Source of the DNA: Dasyornis broadbenti
Taxonomy: Eukaryota; Chordata; Aves; Passeriformes; Dasyornithidae
DNA length: 64,000 bases
Assembly: GCA_013397935.1 (NCBI GenBank)
Contig: VZRN01001114.1
Location: forward strand, 559,612 to 623,611
Direction: 5' to 3'
Of the stretch, positions 11,076-24,800 are shown in pieces (position 1 is the stretch's first letter; every line of letters starts with the position of its first letter). A program made the position numbers and the translations under genes. The notes under the pieces are model-generated. The model made no database searches. It was not told where the DNA came from and was given only the letters and a program-made list of their open reading frames with translations.

Positions 11076-14000
11076 TCTGCTCCCTTTACAATTAAATCAC
11101 TTCACCCAACTGGTTTCTCATTATTTTTTTCTTAATCAGCTTCCTTTGTCATTCCTTCTATACCAAGAAGTCATAAGGACAGTGATAATAGGCCATCTTT
11201 TTTTCTCCTTCATCAAATAGTCACAAGCATGGAGATACGTTGATGCGGTTGTCATTAATGCCAGGTCAGAGGGTAGAGAACTCACTGCTTTAGTGTCCTG
11301 CTGTCCTTGCCAGAGGAGTGACAAAAGCAAGTAAAAAAGGCATAACAATGAAACCTAGAGCTCCACTGCTCTTCAGCTAGCAACATGCACAAATCTGTTT
11401 ACAGGTTTGAAACACATCAATACCTGCTTAGCCTCGGGAAAGGTATTTCCCTTACACCCATCTCTTAGAATGATTTTCTCTATTTTGCATTATTCACTAA
11501 ATACATAGATTTGTTTGCAGCTTCAGGACTTTTGGATTGCTTGGTTTTCCCTACTCAGGATTGTAATTGTAAATCAGGGAGAGGCTGGAGCTGAGGAGTC
11601 TTGTGATCAGTTTCACAGACTTTAGAGACTGCTATGCTGGGCAAAATCCTAGCCCCCCCCATCCAGAAATCATCTTTGTCATCCGTCTTGCATACTCGAA
11701 CTCATAAAGGCTATCAGGTGCTTGAAGGTCCCTGTATGGATGCATCTTTACAAGACTGCTGTGATTATACTGGTAACAACAGTGTCAGAGTCAAGAACTT
11801 ACTATTAAAGAAAGGGATTGGATATATATGAATGTAAAAAATAATCAAAATTATCTGATTGTAGCTTAGTGCTTCAAGGAATAAGCTGGTATCTAACTCC
11901 TGGAAAGGGGAATTCAACGTAAAATGAGTACATGTTACACTTTTTACTGCTGGAGTTTTCCCCCTCCTATTATACAGTACATGAAGCAACTGCTGGAGTG
12001 TGCTATTAGGCATAGGACACTGCCTGAGTGGCTCCTGAATCTCTTCCTGATGGACAATCGTTTGTTTGTCCCTGCACAGAATGGGGGTGACGTGATGCTA
12101 CTTTGCTGTGCTTTAGTTTTCCACTCCATTTAGACTGCGTGGCTTTTGGAGCAAGGACTACTTTGGTCGCCCTCCAAACTTATTGAAGTCTCTAAAATGT
12201 AACTGTATTAAAATAATAAGAAGAAATCAGAAGCATATTCACATACTAATTATTATGCAAAGTAGGGAGGGGGAGGGAAGAAAGTATGAGATCCCTTTGT
12301 AAAGCTGCCAGCGCAAGTCCAAATACAAAAAGTGTTTGAAGTGAGAGCACACTGTACCACACTGAAGGAATTACCAATATACCAGTTTACCCTTGTTTAG
12401 GAGTATGCTCTCGATTTTCATTTTATGAAATTTATTTACTTTAGCATAGCATTCTTTATTTTTTGACTCAGTCTCCCAGAAGTCTCCTCTAGGTCCACAT
12501 TGGATTTTAGTACCACCACAAGATCTTTTCTTCATTTAAAGTTTTTCTCTGTTGCTTTGCACTGTAGGAAGGTAAAAATAGACTGCTAATTAATACAAAC
12601 TGTAGCTTTTATTTCCTCTCTTTTTTTTTCAGTTAAAGGAGCTGAAAAGAATTCCTCCTAAATTTCAAAGAATCATTGTTCTTCAGATCTTTGTAGAAAG
12701 AAATGCTTAAGCTTGATCCTGACTTATATGTCTCCATTTATGCAGCCTAGCAGCAAATAAATATATACTAGTAATGCATAGAACAGGGAAAAAAGGTAGG
12801 GACATTGTGAAAGAAAAAGAGAAAGGACCTCAAAACGTATTTTTCTACACTGCTTTGTTTGCTTTTCTGCTGCTGTGTCAGAGACTTGTTTATTTCAGGT
12901 ATCAAGAGCAGATCATCAGGCAAGAACAGAGCATCTGCCAGCAGTGGGTTGGTAGGGTGTACTTGCTTGGGACGCATCTTAGCTGCAGCCTGCCCAGAGC
13001 AATGCAGGTTTGCTGTCAGAAGTCGGCATTAGTTGCCTCAAGTTTCTATGCATTGCTGATATAAGCCAATAAAAGCTGATACAAGCCAACAAAATGAGTC
13101 CTCTCCTGCCAAAGTGAAATCTCCTCTCTGAATACCAGCCAAGATAGCCAATAGCAAAACGCCACTGTATACATGCTCCTGGCAACTGCAAGCCCTTCTG
13201 CTGTTACAGCCTCTTGCAGCGAAGGCATGCAGCATCTCAAAAAAGCCATGATGAACACACATGCTCCAGGGACATAAAAATGTCAGCAACTCATGACTCC
13301 ACAAAAGTTCTGGCAGCAAAACTTGCTACTAAAGACATAGTGATTTCTTCTGCAGACTTCTACAAGTTCTCATACAGGGGCAATGGGTTTGCCATACCAC
13401 AGACAGGGTTTTGGTAAAATTTGGTGGAACGTGTTCCCATTTGAATCTCCTTATAAACTGTGTGACTTGTGCTGCCATGGATGGAGAACAGAGCACGGGC
13501 ACCTGATGTAAAACCAAGCATGCAAAGAGCATTCCCTGTGCGTTCCTATGGATTTTCAGTTTTCAGGTAGCAATTGGTCCAGCAATATACATGGGTCTCC
13601 CTCCACTCCCGTGTTTACAAAGCAAAGGTATTTGAATGTCTGACATCAATTGTCATATATTTGCTTTAAAAATACATTAAATATTGCTATAAAGAGTTTT
13701 CCTTATAATGAAGCAATTAAATTACAGTTTCTCTCAACAACTCTCTCCCCTAATATAGGTACCTTTATTCTTCTCAATATTTTTGTGAGGATAAAACTCA
13801 GGTTTTAACTTACTCAAAATCCAAATTTGACTTATTCAACCCATATTTGTCCCAAACAAGTTTAAATCTGTGGATAATTTTAAAAATGCATATAAAATAC
13901 ATGCTTTATGTCTGGACTTGGGCTGAATTGAACTGTATTGAATAGTCCCCCATCCCCATCACTGGAAGTGTTCAAGGCCAGGTTGGATGCGTCTCTGAGC

Positions 14001-17000
14001 AACCTGATCTTGTGGAAAGTCTCCCTGCCCAGGGCCGGGGGTGTGAACTAGATAATTGTCAAGGTCCTTCTAACCCAAACCATTCTATGATTCTATTAAT
14101 ACATTGCAGTGTTCACACAGGATGTGGACATAAAATCTCCATCTAACAGGGGCAGCTGGGAGGCTGAGCAGGAGTGTGACTTCTCTCAGTAAGCTTCAGC
14201 CAGCCATTTTACTGGAAGGGGAGCATTCTTGGAGTGGCAAATGGACAGAAATTGAGTGCTAAAATAGCTCATTATCATCTGATCAGGCCCAAAAGTGAGG
14301 GGTGTTGTATTTTGTGATGCGTTTTGAGCACTGACACAACTTAGTGTGTGGATTCATGTTTTGAGACCTAGCTTCACCATTACCCCATTCTAGGTTTAAC
14401 TACAAGACTCTGAACAGACTGCTTAACTCAAGCATTAATCATTTAAACATCAAAAAAAAGTGACTGCAAGAGAGTCAATATATTACTTCCAAAACTAAAT
14501 AAAATTTTGGAATCCTGATCCTCTATGGGATATATTTAGAAGATGGCATGATTCCTGCTCAAATTTCCAAAGTCTGTCTGATCACAATTTGAAAGTTTTG
14601 ATAAACATGCTGAAAAGTGAAAAGTTTATATACTAAGAGATAGTCTAAAAGAATATATTACTTTTTTAAGGACAGGTACAGACCTTCTTAGAAGAGCCAG
14701 AGCTGACCAAGGCAATGGAATTTCAGAATCTGCATTAAAACTCCCATTAGGGAAGGCTAAAGAAAAATTCCACTTAGTTTTTAGTGGCTGAAAGTGTGTT
14801 GTAAAAAGCACAGACTGGAAGAGAAAAATTGATGATTTCTATGGCCAGAGCTGTTACAAAAATCAAACCATGAATTGGGAGAAGTCACATGGCTGGGCAC
14901 CTGTAACCAATTTTTGAGATGATAAAAGAAAATTTTAGACTCTTTGACAGCTCTTCTGTGGGTATTTTTTTCAGGCCTTTTTTTTTATAAAACCACTTAG
15001 AAGCTGAAAAAGTGGAAACTTTGTACTTCTCCAACTTGTGGGAAAAAAGAAGATAGATTGAGACTTGCTGGTTCTAAAGTATTAACAGACATTGTGATTG
15101 GAATTACTGAATTAAGTAGTTAGCTTCTGCCTAATAAATAAGTTACAATAATTACGTGTGCTTTATAGTCAAAATAGTTCTGCTAATCTTTGTTCTGATG
15201 GGCCTAATACATTTTACTTTTTAAGAAGTGCTAATTTTATGCATTCATAATGAATTCTCAATTTACATTGGAAAGCAAGTTGAAACAAATAAAAGGTATA
15301 AATTGAATTAGCTGGTATTTAAATATTTATTTACCATTTAAACGTAACAGAATGGAAAAACTAAAATATAAAAAAATGGAAGTTAAGCTTTGTAATGGTA
15401 TAAATATGAAAATAATCTGTACTATTGCAGAGCAAAATTTAGTGTAAAGATTAAATAAATTGTAAACAAGCCATCTTGTTTACCAGCCAGTAAGAATTAA
15501 TTTTCTTTAGGAAAATATCTGAGCACATGCAAAACAGGGTGAGAGCTGATGATTTAAAGACAAGTTTCTAGCTGCTGCTTTGATTGTAGTCAATAATTTA
15601 AGCTTACAGTGATTCTCAGGGAAGGTTTTCCTGTGGGATAGAGCTCAGATCATGGAGATTCACTAGAACTTTTCCTGAAGTCTTGGCTCACCAGCATGGA
15701 AGTGGCACAGCTGCCAGCCTGGCAGTGGAGCACCATGTCAAGTCAGGATCCTTCACTCAAGATTTTTGATCTGAACAAGAGTAGGCCATTCCCTCTGCCA
15801 TCCGAGACTTTTCCCAAGTCACCATTGACTCATCTGGCACTGTGGGCTGGTCCAGAAGGAAGCATATGCTCTGCTTCTCTTCCTTTCACAAAAGACTCTT
15901 GTGTTAGCTCTGTGGTATTGAAAATTATAGAGATGAATGATGAAAACTGAACTTTGGGTTGTTTTACATTCTTTCAGTGCCGTTTAGTGTGATGGTTGTT
16001 GACTTCTCCCCACTGCTGTATTTAGAAAAGGGAGTAGGAAGATGAGTGTCAGTATTATGGGTTACGACACAAAAACATCAAAAAGAAGGCCCGTTCTCAT
16101 TTTTCTTTGGTATCCTTTGGGGACCTGCAGTATTTAGAGAGAGCTCCTTTTCCACCACCAGAACTCAGGAAAATAGGTACCAAACTTTGTTTATACTCTA
16201 GGACCACATATGGCCATACAAGGTGGGTGGGTAACTAGGACACAGAACTTTTTCCTCCACTGAGCTTAGTTTCCCACCACTAGATAAGCTTCAAGTAGGT
16301 TGCCTGATGGAATTATTGTTCCTTATACGTCAGTGCTTGGATTAAACATAGAAAAATATCAGAAGCTTCCTCTGCATTCATCAAATAAAAATCCATGGGA
16401 AAAAAACCTGCATAATGCACCAGAAGAAATCTAAATTAGTTAAAGTCACCCCCTACAGAGAACTTGGGCTCTGTTTATTTTCAACAAACTATTACAGGTT
16501 TTGCAATATTTCTCTGGAAGTTTTTCACAAGCATTCCTACTTCCTCTCATTCCAGGCCAGGGCTGAACTGCCAGGCTGGAGGAATTCTTTGGACCTGACC
16601 TTTGGTCATGAGACAGAGGCTCTCAGCCCCAGTCAAACTACAGCATTTTACAGCTCTATTACATCTACAGATTTAAAGGTGCAATGTGAATTAGAACACT
16701 AAAGCATTCTGCAAGCTATGCCATAAAAACATATATCAGAAGAGTCCAGTGTAGTGAAAGCTTGGTATCTTCCAAGCATGGCAAAGAAATGGAAAGTTGC
16801 TTCAGTAGCATGTCTTGACTGCAAAGCCCCTGTTACCCATCTCATCCCTTTCTTCCCACCTCCCACGGACAAAAGACAACCCAGACCCTTCCAAGTGCAG
16901 CACAGCACCCTGATCATTGCCTCCTGTCACCCTCGCAGCACCTCATGCAGGCAGCAGGGTCCTCCCTGCAGGTCCTCCACTCGCTTTGCTGTAGCAAAAA

Positions 17001-19600
17001 TTCCAGGGTCAAGCAGCCAGCAGAAGCTGTGACTGACAATATCTCTGATGTGCTGGGAAGCTGTGTGCAACCAGGAGTGTCTCTCAGGGCATGTCACCAG
17101 CACCTGTTTGCTCTCCTGCCTATAGATTCTCTCTGTGAAGGACAATTTCAGTGCAATGGTAGCAACTCAAGGAAACAAAATGCCTTTTAACTTTCAGTGG
17201 AAAACAGGGGCTGTCAGGACAGTTTCTCTTCCTGACTTCTTTCCACTCACCCCCAATTAATGTCTGTTCTAAATGAGCCCTGTCCCCTCCCCCTCATCCC
17301 CACTAGAAACTAAAGTCAGATACTGCAAATACACAGAGGGATTTTCAGATTTCCACCCACGTAAGCAGCTACTCAGCACATCTGATGCATATGTGAAATT
17401 GGTTCTCAGGGGCCAGGGCAGGCTCCCATATCTCAATTTCTAGCTCTACTGAGCTTAAATTTTATCATTTGTTTTATTTCAAAGCAAAAAATATACAACT
17501 TACTTTTCTTCACAGAGGAAGAAATCTCAGCGAAGCATCTTTTTCCCTGGCAGGGTTGGGTTACAGCTCCCCCCTCCCACCCACACAGCTAAACCCAGCT
17601 TCTGGTCAGCCCAAGAGTTGAAAGGAAATCAAATGCACATGTCAGCATCCCCTTCTCCTGCTCCAACTCCTTAGCAAAACTGCCCTTCTGCTCCAGCCAT
17701 GAACCATCCCAGGACCAGAGGACATGCCAGGAAGTGGTACACTGTGTCTTTTCTCAGATGGACAGTACAGCAAAGTTGTGCTTGCTCAACCTGAGGAAAG
17801 TTTTGGAAAGGCAATACGCTAAAGGTTCACAGCACGGAGTTTTCACACCAAGGTTCAGAGCTCTAGGATACACCGCCAAGAGCTTAAATGTAACAAAATT
17901 AATATTAATGCTCATTAAAAGTGGACAAGAAACATTTCCTTAAAGGAAACGATGCCGGTCTGATTAAGAAAGTGCTAATTAACAAATATAACTTAATGCA
18001 AGTCTAAAAAAATTTGCTATATTTTTTCCATCTACAATAGTTTCCATAGAGAGCTTTCCTCCTCGGATTCCTCTTCCCTTCACAATTGCTTACTTAAGCA
18101 AAATACGTAATACTCAGCATAATATCATCATCTGCCTCACTCCAATTGTTTTATTTAATGTTTATCTGGATACTTGTTTCCTTACAAATGTTTCCTGTAT
18201 CCATATGTTGCTTAAAAATAGTATCTGTCATTTAAGACTGCACTCAACCATCATTTCCATGCGTAGTTCTAAGGAAAAAAAAAAGGAACAACTAGTCAAA
18301 GTTACAAATACACTACTCTCGTTAGGAGTTGCAAAAGGACAATTTTAATTTTAATTTATCCTATTTCAATGAAGTGCAATGCTAGAAGAAAAAGCTAACT
18401 ATGCAGCCTGTAAACATGAGCTACAATTCACTCATAAAGCTGGCAAGCAGGGGAACCACATACTCAACTTCTGAAGTTATTTTGCCATGAATAAAGCAAA
18501 GGTGAGAGCCTTCTTTCAATGTTAAGCTTTACACTAGTTGCATTTGGCTTCTTTTACTAAGAATCTAAGAGGAAGTAACAATTTATAACCCAGGGTAAAT
18601 CAAAGCAAAATGGCATTTTGATAAACACTAGAGCCTATCAGTCACAAAGAGACTGTATCAGGTTGCTGAGGAATTCCAGAGCTGCTACAGTGGCTCCAGC
18701 AGATCAGAGCCAGGGGTCTCTAGGAAAAGCCATAGCTAGCTGTGGGCAGGTGGCGCAGCACCCACAGCCTGGCACCAACACTCCCAGCTGCCCAGCAACA
18801 TCCATGAGTAGCCAGAGTATTGCTAGAAACACATCCAGGAAGGGGAGAACAAAAGGCAAGGGAAACCAAAGACCAACTCCTGCTAGGAAGCCTCAGCATA
18901 AGAGACACATATTCAACTGCCAATTTCTTCTGAACCAGCATCGCTGGAAGTCGAGTTTCTGCATCAGCCTGGTTTTCAGCCTGATAAAACTGAACTTGTA
19001 TTTATAACCAGGATCATAGCTCTGTTAGAATTTTTCCCTAATAGTATGGCTTGGCACTGAAAACAGAAAGGCAAAGGGATCATGAGATGATAAATCCTAT
19101 TAACACACCTACTGCATGTTCCAAAGTTTTAGGTTTTTGTTAGGGAGACTAACTTAAGACTGCAATATTTCAGGTCCATGTACACAGCTGAAGCATTAAA
19201 TCTCTTCTGCATTTAACAGAGTGGATAATGAATGTGCATGGGAAAAAAAGGCAAATGGTGAAATAAAGCTGAAAATTTACCATTGCTTCTGTTTGTAAAC
19301 AGATGCAGGAGGAACCAGACAACCATAATATTTGGTAGTCTGCATAATTACAACAGATGTCTATGTTGGATAAAGTGGCCTGTACAGTCGATATAGAGGC
19401 AGAGTCTAACATACATAAATAAAATCAAAACAGCTACTTATTATCAATTTGCTTATGAAGGAGGAAACAGTTTATCTGGTGTTTAATATTTATAGCTATA
19501 CTTACATCAATATTCATTGCACCCTTAAAAGAAATTCAGATCTACTACCTTAAGCAAAGTGGGCTTCAAAAAACTGGATGTCAGACTATACAAATAAAGT
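11076..19600. other. Intergenic region between SDC2 3' end and CPQ promoter
   Basis: Unique AT-rich DNA with one CR1 3' fragment (13,949-14,097). The longest ORF is 129 codons at 18,618-19,007 (+), basic and Ser/Thr-rich, without recognisable domain or splice context. No RNA gene is recognised. Confidence 0.7.
13949..14097 (+). mobile_element. CR1 LINE 3' fragment, plus orientation
   Basis: About 150 bp of the CR1 3' end, with CATCACTGGAAGTGTTCAAG, GGCCAGGTTGGATG, CTGATCTTGTGGAAAG and the terminal CCATTCTATGATTCTAT. It is strongly 5'-truncated. Confidence 0.93.
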
Positions 19601-19620
19601 ATTAGTTTAGGCATGGTAGA

Positions 19621-21676
19621 CTTTATTTTGGCACTTTAACAAATGCTTTATTTTACAGCAGTGGCACAGCATTTGCCAGAAATTTTCTTTTCTTGGCACA
19701 GTGATTTCAAGCAGTTATTTTACTAATTGAAGTTCACTAAATATTGCACAAGATATACCTGTTAAATTCTTACCCTGTTTTTACTTGCTGAACTTATATG
19801 GCTTTGAAAAACTTGCCAGTTAAGTATAAGTAAAAAGCAATATATTAAATATTTTAGCAGAGGATAGCATTCATTTGTTCCTAAATGACCACTGAACTTG
19901 GGACAGCAACAAATACAAGTTGCGCAACTCTTATCTGAAGAGCAACCAGATCTTATTTACAATACATTGCCATTTCCGAAAAGCACTTCAGCTTGACATC
20001 CTGAACACCTGTACTTTGGAAATCTCAAAAATAAAAAATGAGGAGGGCAGCAGAGCAGAAGACGAAGCCATTTGTCTGTTACAAAGCATAATATAAGGAG
20101 GCAGACTATCATCTTCTCCCTGTGTCCCTCTATCCAGCACCTATCTAAGATCTAAGCAACAGAGGCTTTTATCTTCTACTCAGAATATTTCCATCTTCTC
20201 TTATGAAGATACTCCACTTGTCTCAACTCTTCTGCTGGAGTCTGAGCAGAATAAGCCAAAATTCTCCAAAGAGCCAGGGGAAAAACAAACCCAAACAACA
20301 AATCAAATACACACAGTAAATGAACTGGGGTACTCCTTTGAATTTTACAGTAGGAAAAACAACATTTGCAGGAAGGACAGGCCCATGTCAACACTGCCAT
20401 TAAACATAATGAAAAAGCCGAATGTCTCACAACTAATACACCAGATGCAAGACTTAAAACATTCCCACTTTTCTCTGCCATTTCAGCAATAAATCTGGTG
20501 TGAGGATCACCCTGATCAACAGCCTTTCTTTTTTTGGTCTGGATTTTTAAGATCTACTAATTGTACTCTGTGACATTAAAACATAAGCCAATAGACATAA
20601 AATGGAAAACATACGAAAGTATATCACAATGGAATTCTCAGTATTAGGCCACATGATTTATTCAGTAGTGTTTATGTTCCCAAATTACAATTATGTCTAT
20701 CCATGTAAGACTACAAAAGTTACCATTAGAATTGTCTGTGCTTATAAAATACCAACATTTTCTTTTACTGTTATATACTCATTAACACCAGTCTGCAACG
20801 AGTCACATGTAATCATAGGCACTTCAAAGGCTTTAAAAGACGTTTACAACTTAAATGCATTTTTAAAGAACAAAAATTTAAACCTCTACTTGTACCTTCA
20901 AATTGGAAATAATTAACAAATACAGTGGCCATAGAAATCTGCAGCAACTTCTCAAAATACTGTTAGAGTCTTTGGGTTTGCTTAGGTTCGTCAGTAGCTT
21001 ACTACAAATCTTCCTTACAGGAGATTTGTTTAGTAAGAATACGACTATACAGTTTGTAGTAATAATCCAATTTTACACATTAATTTGCTGTTACAAATCT
21101 CACTGAAGCTACAGGTATGCTGAGAAACAATGCAAAGTGTAAAATTGATATTCTGACACTTAAATTTATACAAAGTGGAGATTAAAGTTTACATAGCTGA
21201 AAAATTACATTTACACTAAAAGTTACTGATATCTGAATTATCTGAAGACAAATTGCACCATGACAACTACAAAAAGGCATTTTTTGGAAACAGATAAATT
21301 AATGAAATAAAAACTAACTTGTAAGATCAATCTGAGACATGCTGACAAAAATTAAACAACTTTCATTGAACCATAAGATAAAACAATAATTTTCATTATT
21401 TTATATTTATGCATAAAGTTTTAAAAATCATTCAGTGAACATCAATGGTTTTATAAAATAATGCTTTGCCACTGTTATTCACAGAACACTGCAAATGTTA
21501 AGTTTTAATTTTACATTTTTAAACGAATATGTGAAAAGTTTTAAATACAATGGGGTTTTATCATAAAGGTGCCACAATGGCTCTTTAATGAAAAAAAAAA
21601 AACTTCATTATTCTATGCAAAAGCTTTATTTAAAAAAGTTCAGTGATCTCGTAAATAGAGACACTAAATAGGAATT
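19621..21676 (-). other. SDC2: SDC2 3' untranslated region (approximate end)
   Basis: AT-rich sequence directly after the SDC2 stop with no long ORF on the minus strand. Minus-strand AATAAA signals lie at 21630-21625 (about 50 nt after the stop), 20662-20657, and as a close pair at 19653-19648 and 19627-19622. The distal pair would give a 3'UTR of about 2.05 kb, similar to the roughly 2 kb 3'UTR of mammalian SDC2, so I place the main cleavage site just below 19,622. A short isoform using the 21.6 kb signal is possible. The end is inferred, not seen. Confidence 0.6.
19622..19653 (-). terminator. SDC2: Paired AATAAA poly(A) signals, probable distal SDC2 cleavage region
   Basis: Two AATAAA hexamers on the minus strand (19653-19648 and 19627-19622), 26 bases apart, about 2.03-2.05 kb after the SDC2 stop. 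They are the last strong pair before the intergenic region. Transcript data are needed to tell which one is used. Confidence 0.5.
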
Positions 21677-21840
21677 TTATGCATAAAACTCCTTAGTAGG
21701 TGCCTTTTGATAGGCAGCACAGGATGGTTTACGTTCACCAAGGTCGTAACTGCCTTCATCCTTCTTTCTCATGCGATACACCAGCAGCAGGATAAGGAAG
21801 ATTGCAAAAAGAAAACCAATAACTCCGCCAGCAATAACAG
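21677..21840 (-). CDS. SDC2: SDC2 exon 5: transmembrane helix and cytoplasmic tail, stop codon
   Basis: The coding part is 164 nt and ends with TAA (21679-21677). The acceptor is TTGATTACAG. It encodes the transmembrane segment AVIAGGVIGFLFAIFLILLL, whose GGVIG forms the GxxxG dimerisation motif of syndecans. The juxtamembrane C1 region RMRKKDEGSYDL follows (ezrin/Src/Fyn-type contacts in the family), then the SDC2-specific V region, then the PDZ-binding C-terminus EFYA that binds syntenin, CASK and synectin. The tail is identical to the human one except that the Ser-Ser of the V region is Ser-Cys here (TGT codon at 21721-21719). The exon runs on into the 3'UTR without a further intron visible. 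Confidence 0.98.
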
Positions 21841-24800
21841 CTGTAATCAAAGAAACAGAGATTCACAATATGCCAGAAAAACAAGTTTAGCACCATACTT
21901 CTTTTTCATCTCACACAATGAGTTTGCTATTATTTTCAAATTGCAGGAAAGGGCTCCCATTACACAACTGTCTTCATTATTAGTATCCTGAAATATACTG
22001 TCAGAAAGCTTGTTTGCATTCATGAAGCAATCATTTAAAATGACATTCCACTTACAAGTCAGAGATCCAACAATCCGCAATTCTAAAAAAGTTATTAAAT
22101 TCTTTTCAAAACCTCAATTAAGAAGACCACTAGTGCTGCCAGAGCATAAAGCTGTCTTTCAAACTCATTTTGCAACAGTTACATTTTCAACTTTAAAAGA
22201 TTTTGTTACCCTAGCTAAGAAATGGGCTTTTCCTGTTCTCTGTCAGTTTTCACTCTGACTCTAGGATGAGATAAACTTCCTATGGATGAATAATAGGAGA
22301 GAACACTTGATGCTCTTGTGAGTGTGTGGAAAGTATCAACCACTAACAAGACTTCAAGAGCAAACCCACATGCTTCCACTGAGGTGGATTTAAGGCTATT
22401 TCACATTTTGATGCTCATAGGAAGATGTGGTCCAAAACTGTGTGACTCTCATGGCTCCCAATGCTCCTTCCAAGTACTTGGGAAAAAATATACCTGTAAA
22501 AGTATGCTGTCCTTAGGCCAAAAAAACTCTCACAGGTAGTGAAAACACTGGTGGGCAGCTTGTGCCTCCCTGGGTTATGCATAGAAATAGGCCCTCTTTA
22601 TCTTAAGGGATATGTGTACCCTAATGGATTGTGCTTATCCATCCCTTTCCATCCACCCATGCCGGCCACGAGTTCCTCCCGGGCAGTGTTCATCTGCACC
22701 AGATGGACCAGACGTGCTCTTGGGAAGTGAGAAATACATTTCTTCATTGCAAGCATCAATCAAATTCCAACTCCTTCTCTGAGCTCTGAAAGCTCCAGAT
22801 ATTCAGCCGGCAGTATTCAACTTGTGGGCACCAAATCAATTAGCAACAGACTTCACTATTAAATATTTCCCCAAGATGCCCAATTCATTCTCATCAATGA
22901 ACCACTGGCTACCCACTATGAATGTGCTTAGTACTAATGTTTTTAATACTATCAATCTACCAAGAAAACTCAAATGTTGAGTTTGCATTATTTGATATGG
23001 ATCCCCTTTGTTTTCTATTTCTGGTAAGACAGATTTTGGCAAACACTGCCTCACCTGCCAGAACTTCTGTTCTCTGGAAGAGGTTTTCTGAATGCTTCTG
23101 AGTGAACACATCGGTGTCATCCCCTGGCTCATCACTCTTCTTCTTGGCATCCATCTCAGGCCTTTCCTCTTTATCAATTTCTTCAGGTGACTGTGGTACA
23201 AAAGAGAAAACTGAGTATTGCTTCCAGAGAGGGCAGACCACAAGTTGGCACAATTACTGCCTGCCGTGGGCAGTCACGTAGCTGTGGCTCCACACACATA
23301 CTGCACGACACCGACTAATGCAACACATAGGAAGCTTTTAGAGCACAGAAAACTGGTCTAGACATTCTAACTGAATCTATTTGTCGTCAGGATGTCAGAA
23401 TGAAAAACACTACCCGTAAGTTGAAAACCTCGGAAAGTACATTTAGCAAACAGCTGTTAATATTGCCTGTGCTTATGAGAATAACAACCTCTGAATGAAA
23501 TAACAACTCTGAAATTAACACATCAGATTTGTTACATGCAGAGCACCTTTGAGGGTAACTTAGACAGTATGATCTACTGTGGTAGAAGGAAATACTAAAA
23601 TACTAAATGGAACTTGCTGAGTGTTCAAACTACAGTCAAACCATACAGCATTCTCCTTTGATAAGGGAAGTTTCACACAGAATTTTTGAATAACCCTCTG
23701 AGAAATGTAAAAAAAGTACAGCTCAGACTCAAAGGTATCTCAAGAAACTGTCTGGTATATCGTGATACATTCTTATTTTGCATCTCTCTTTTCTTTCACA
23801 TGAAATCCAGATGTTCCTACATAGACTTTCTAGTAGGAATGAAAACAGACAGCTCTGTAGTCATTTAGCAGGCTGTAGTAGCATTAAGTAAAGTTTGGAG
23901 GTGCTTTTTAATCCATATAAATAAAAGACTTAACATTAAGCCATCAATAGAGTACAGTGGAACCATTTTAAATGGTTTTGCTCTCCAGCCACGCACCTTT
24001 GTTTGTGCAGGCACCTTGGTCTGCATTTTCACCGTGGTGGTCTCAGCCCTGGATGCATCACTAGTTGTCGATAACTTTGGAAGTGTTCTGGATGTTGTTG
24101 TCACTGCACTATCTTCATCTTCTTCAGCACCTGGAGACAAAATGTAACACTTGATTGGCCCATGAAATTTTTCCAGATCAGTTACATTTTTTATTATGAC
24201 ACCAAGGTAGGGGTGTTTGCACAGCCCACCCCTAAGCAAGGGGCCTAAATGACAATGCCTTCTAAGATAAAGGTGTGAGTGAAGTGTGCCCAAACTGTCA
24301 GGGGGCTATTTGCCCCAAGTGATCTCATGAAAAAGGAAGGGAGTGCATCAGCTGGAATAAGTAGCAACCAGGAAATTATCATTATACTTTTTAAACAGAA
24401 GAGCCCATCCTGAACAGAGGTATGAAGAAAGTTTTAACACTTGTAATAGAGGCAGAAAGTCTGGAATGAAATCAGGGCTGTGTAACATGGGCAGATCCCA
24501 GTGCCATGTGGTCTGATGAGGTCCCATAACATCAGGGGCTCTGCTGGAGCTTGGCAGTGCCACTCCCCACCCTGTGGATAACCCCAGCAGCTACCTCTAG
24601 CTTCCCCAGAGCCATCATGGACAACCCTGGAACCCACACCCGGGGGTACAGGGTCTCCTCCTGGGGGTGGCAGGAGGTGATGGTGGGCCCCAGGCTCATA
24701 TGGAGGTACCCAGCTCTCCTACAGGAAGAGTGTGTGGACAGAGGGTCCTATACACTTCTGTGAGGGGAGCTTACACACCCATGGCCTGTGAGACAGGTGT

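Noticed and set aside
20602..21106. Two plus-strand ORFs of 104 and 67 codons.
   Set aside because: They lie antisense within the SDC2 3'UTR, are AT-rich and show no recognisable protein features.
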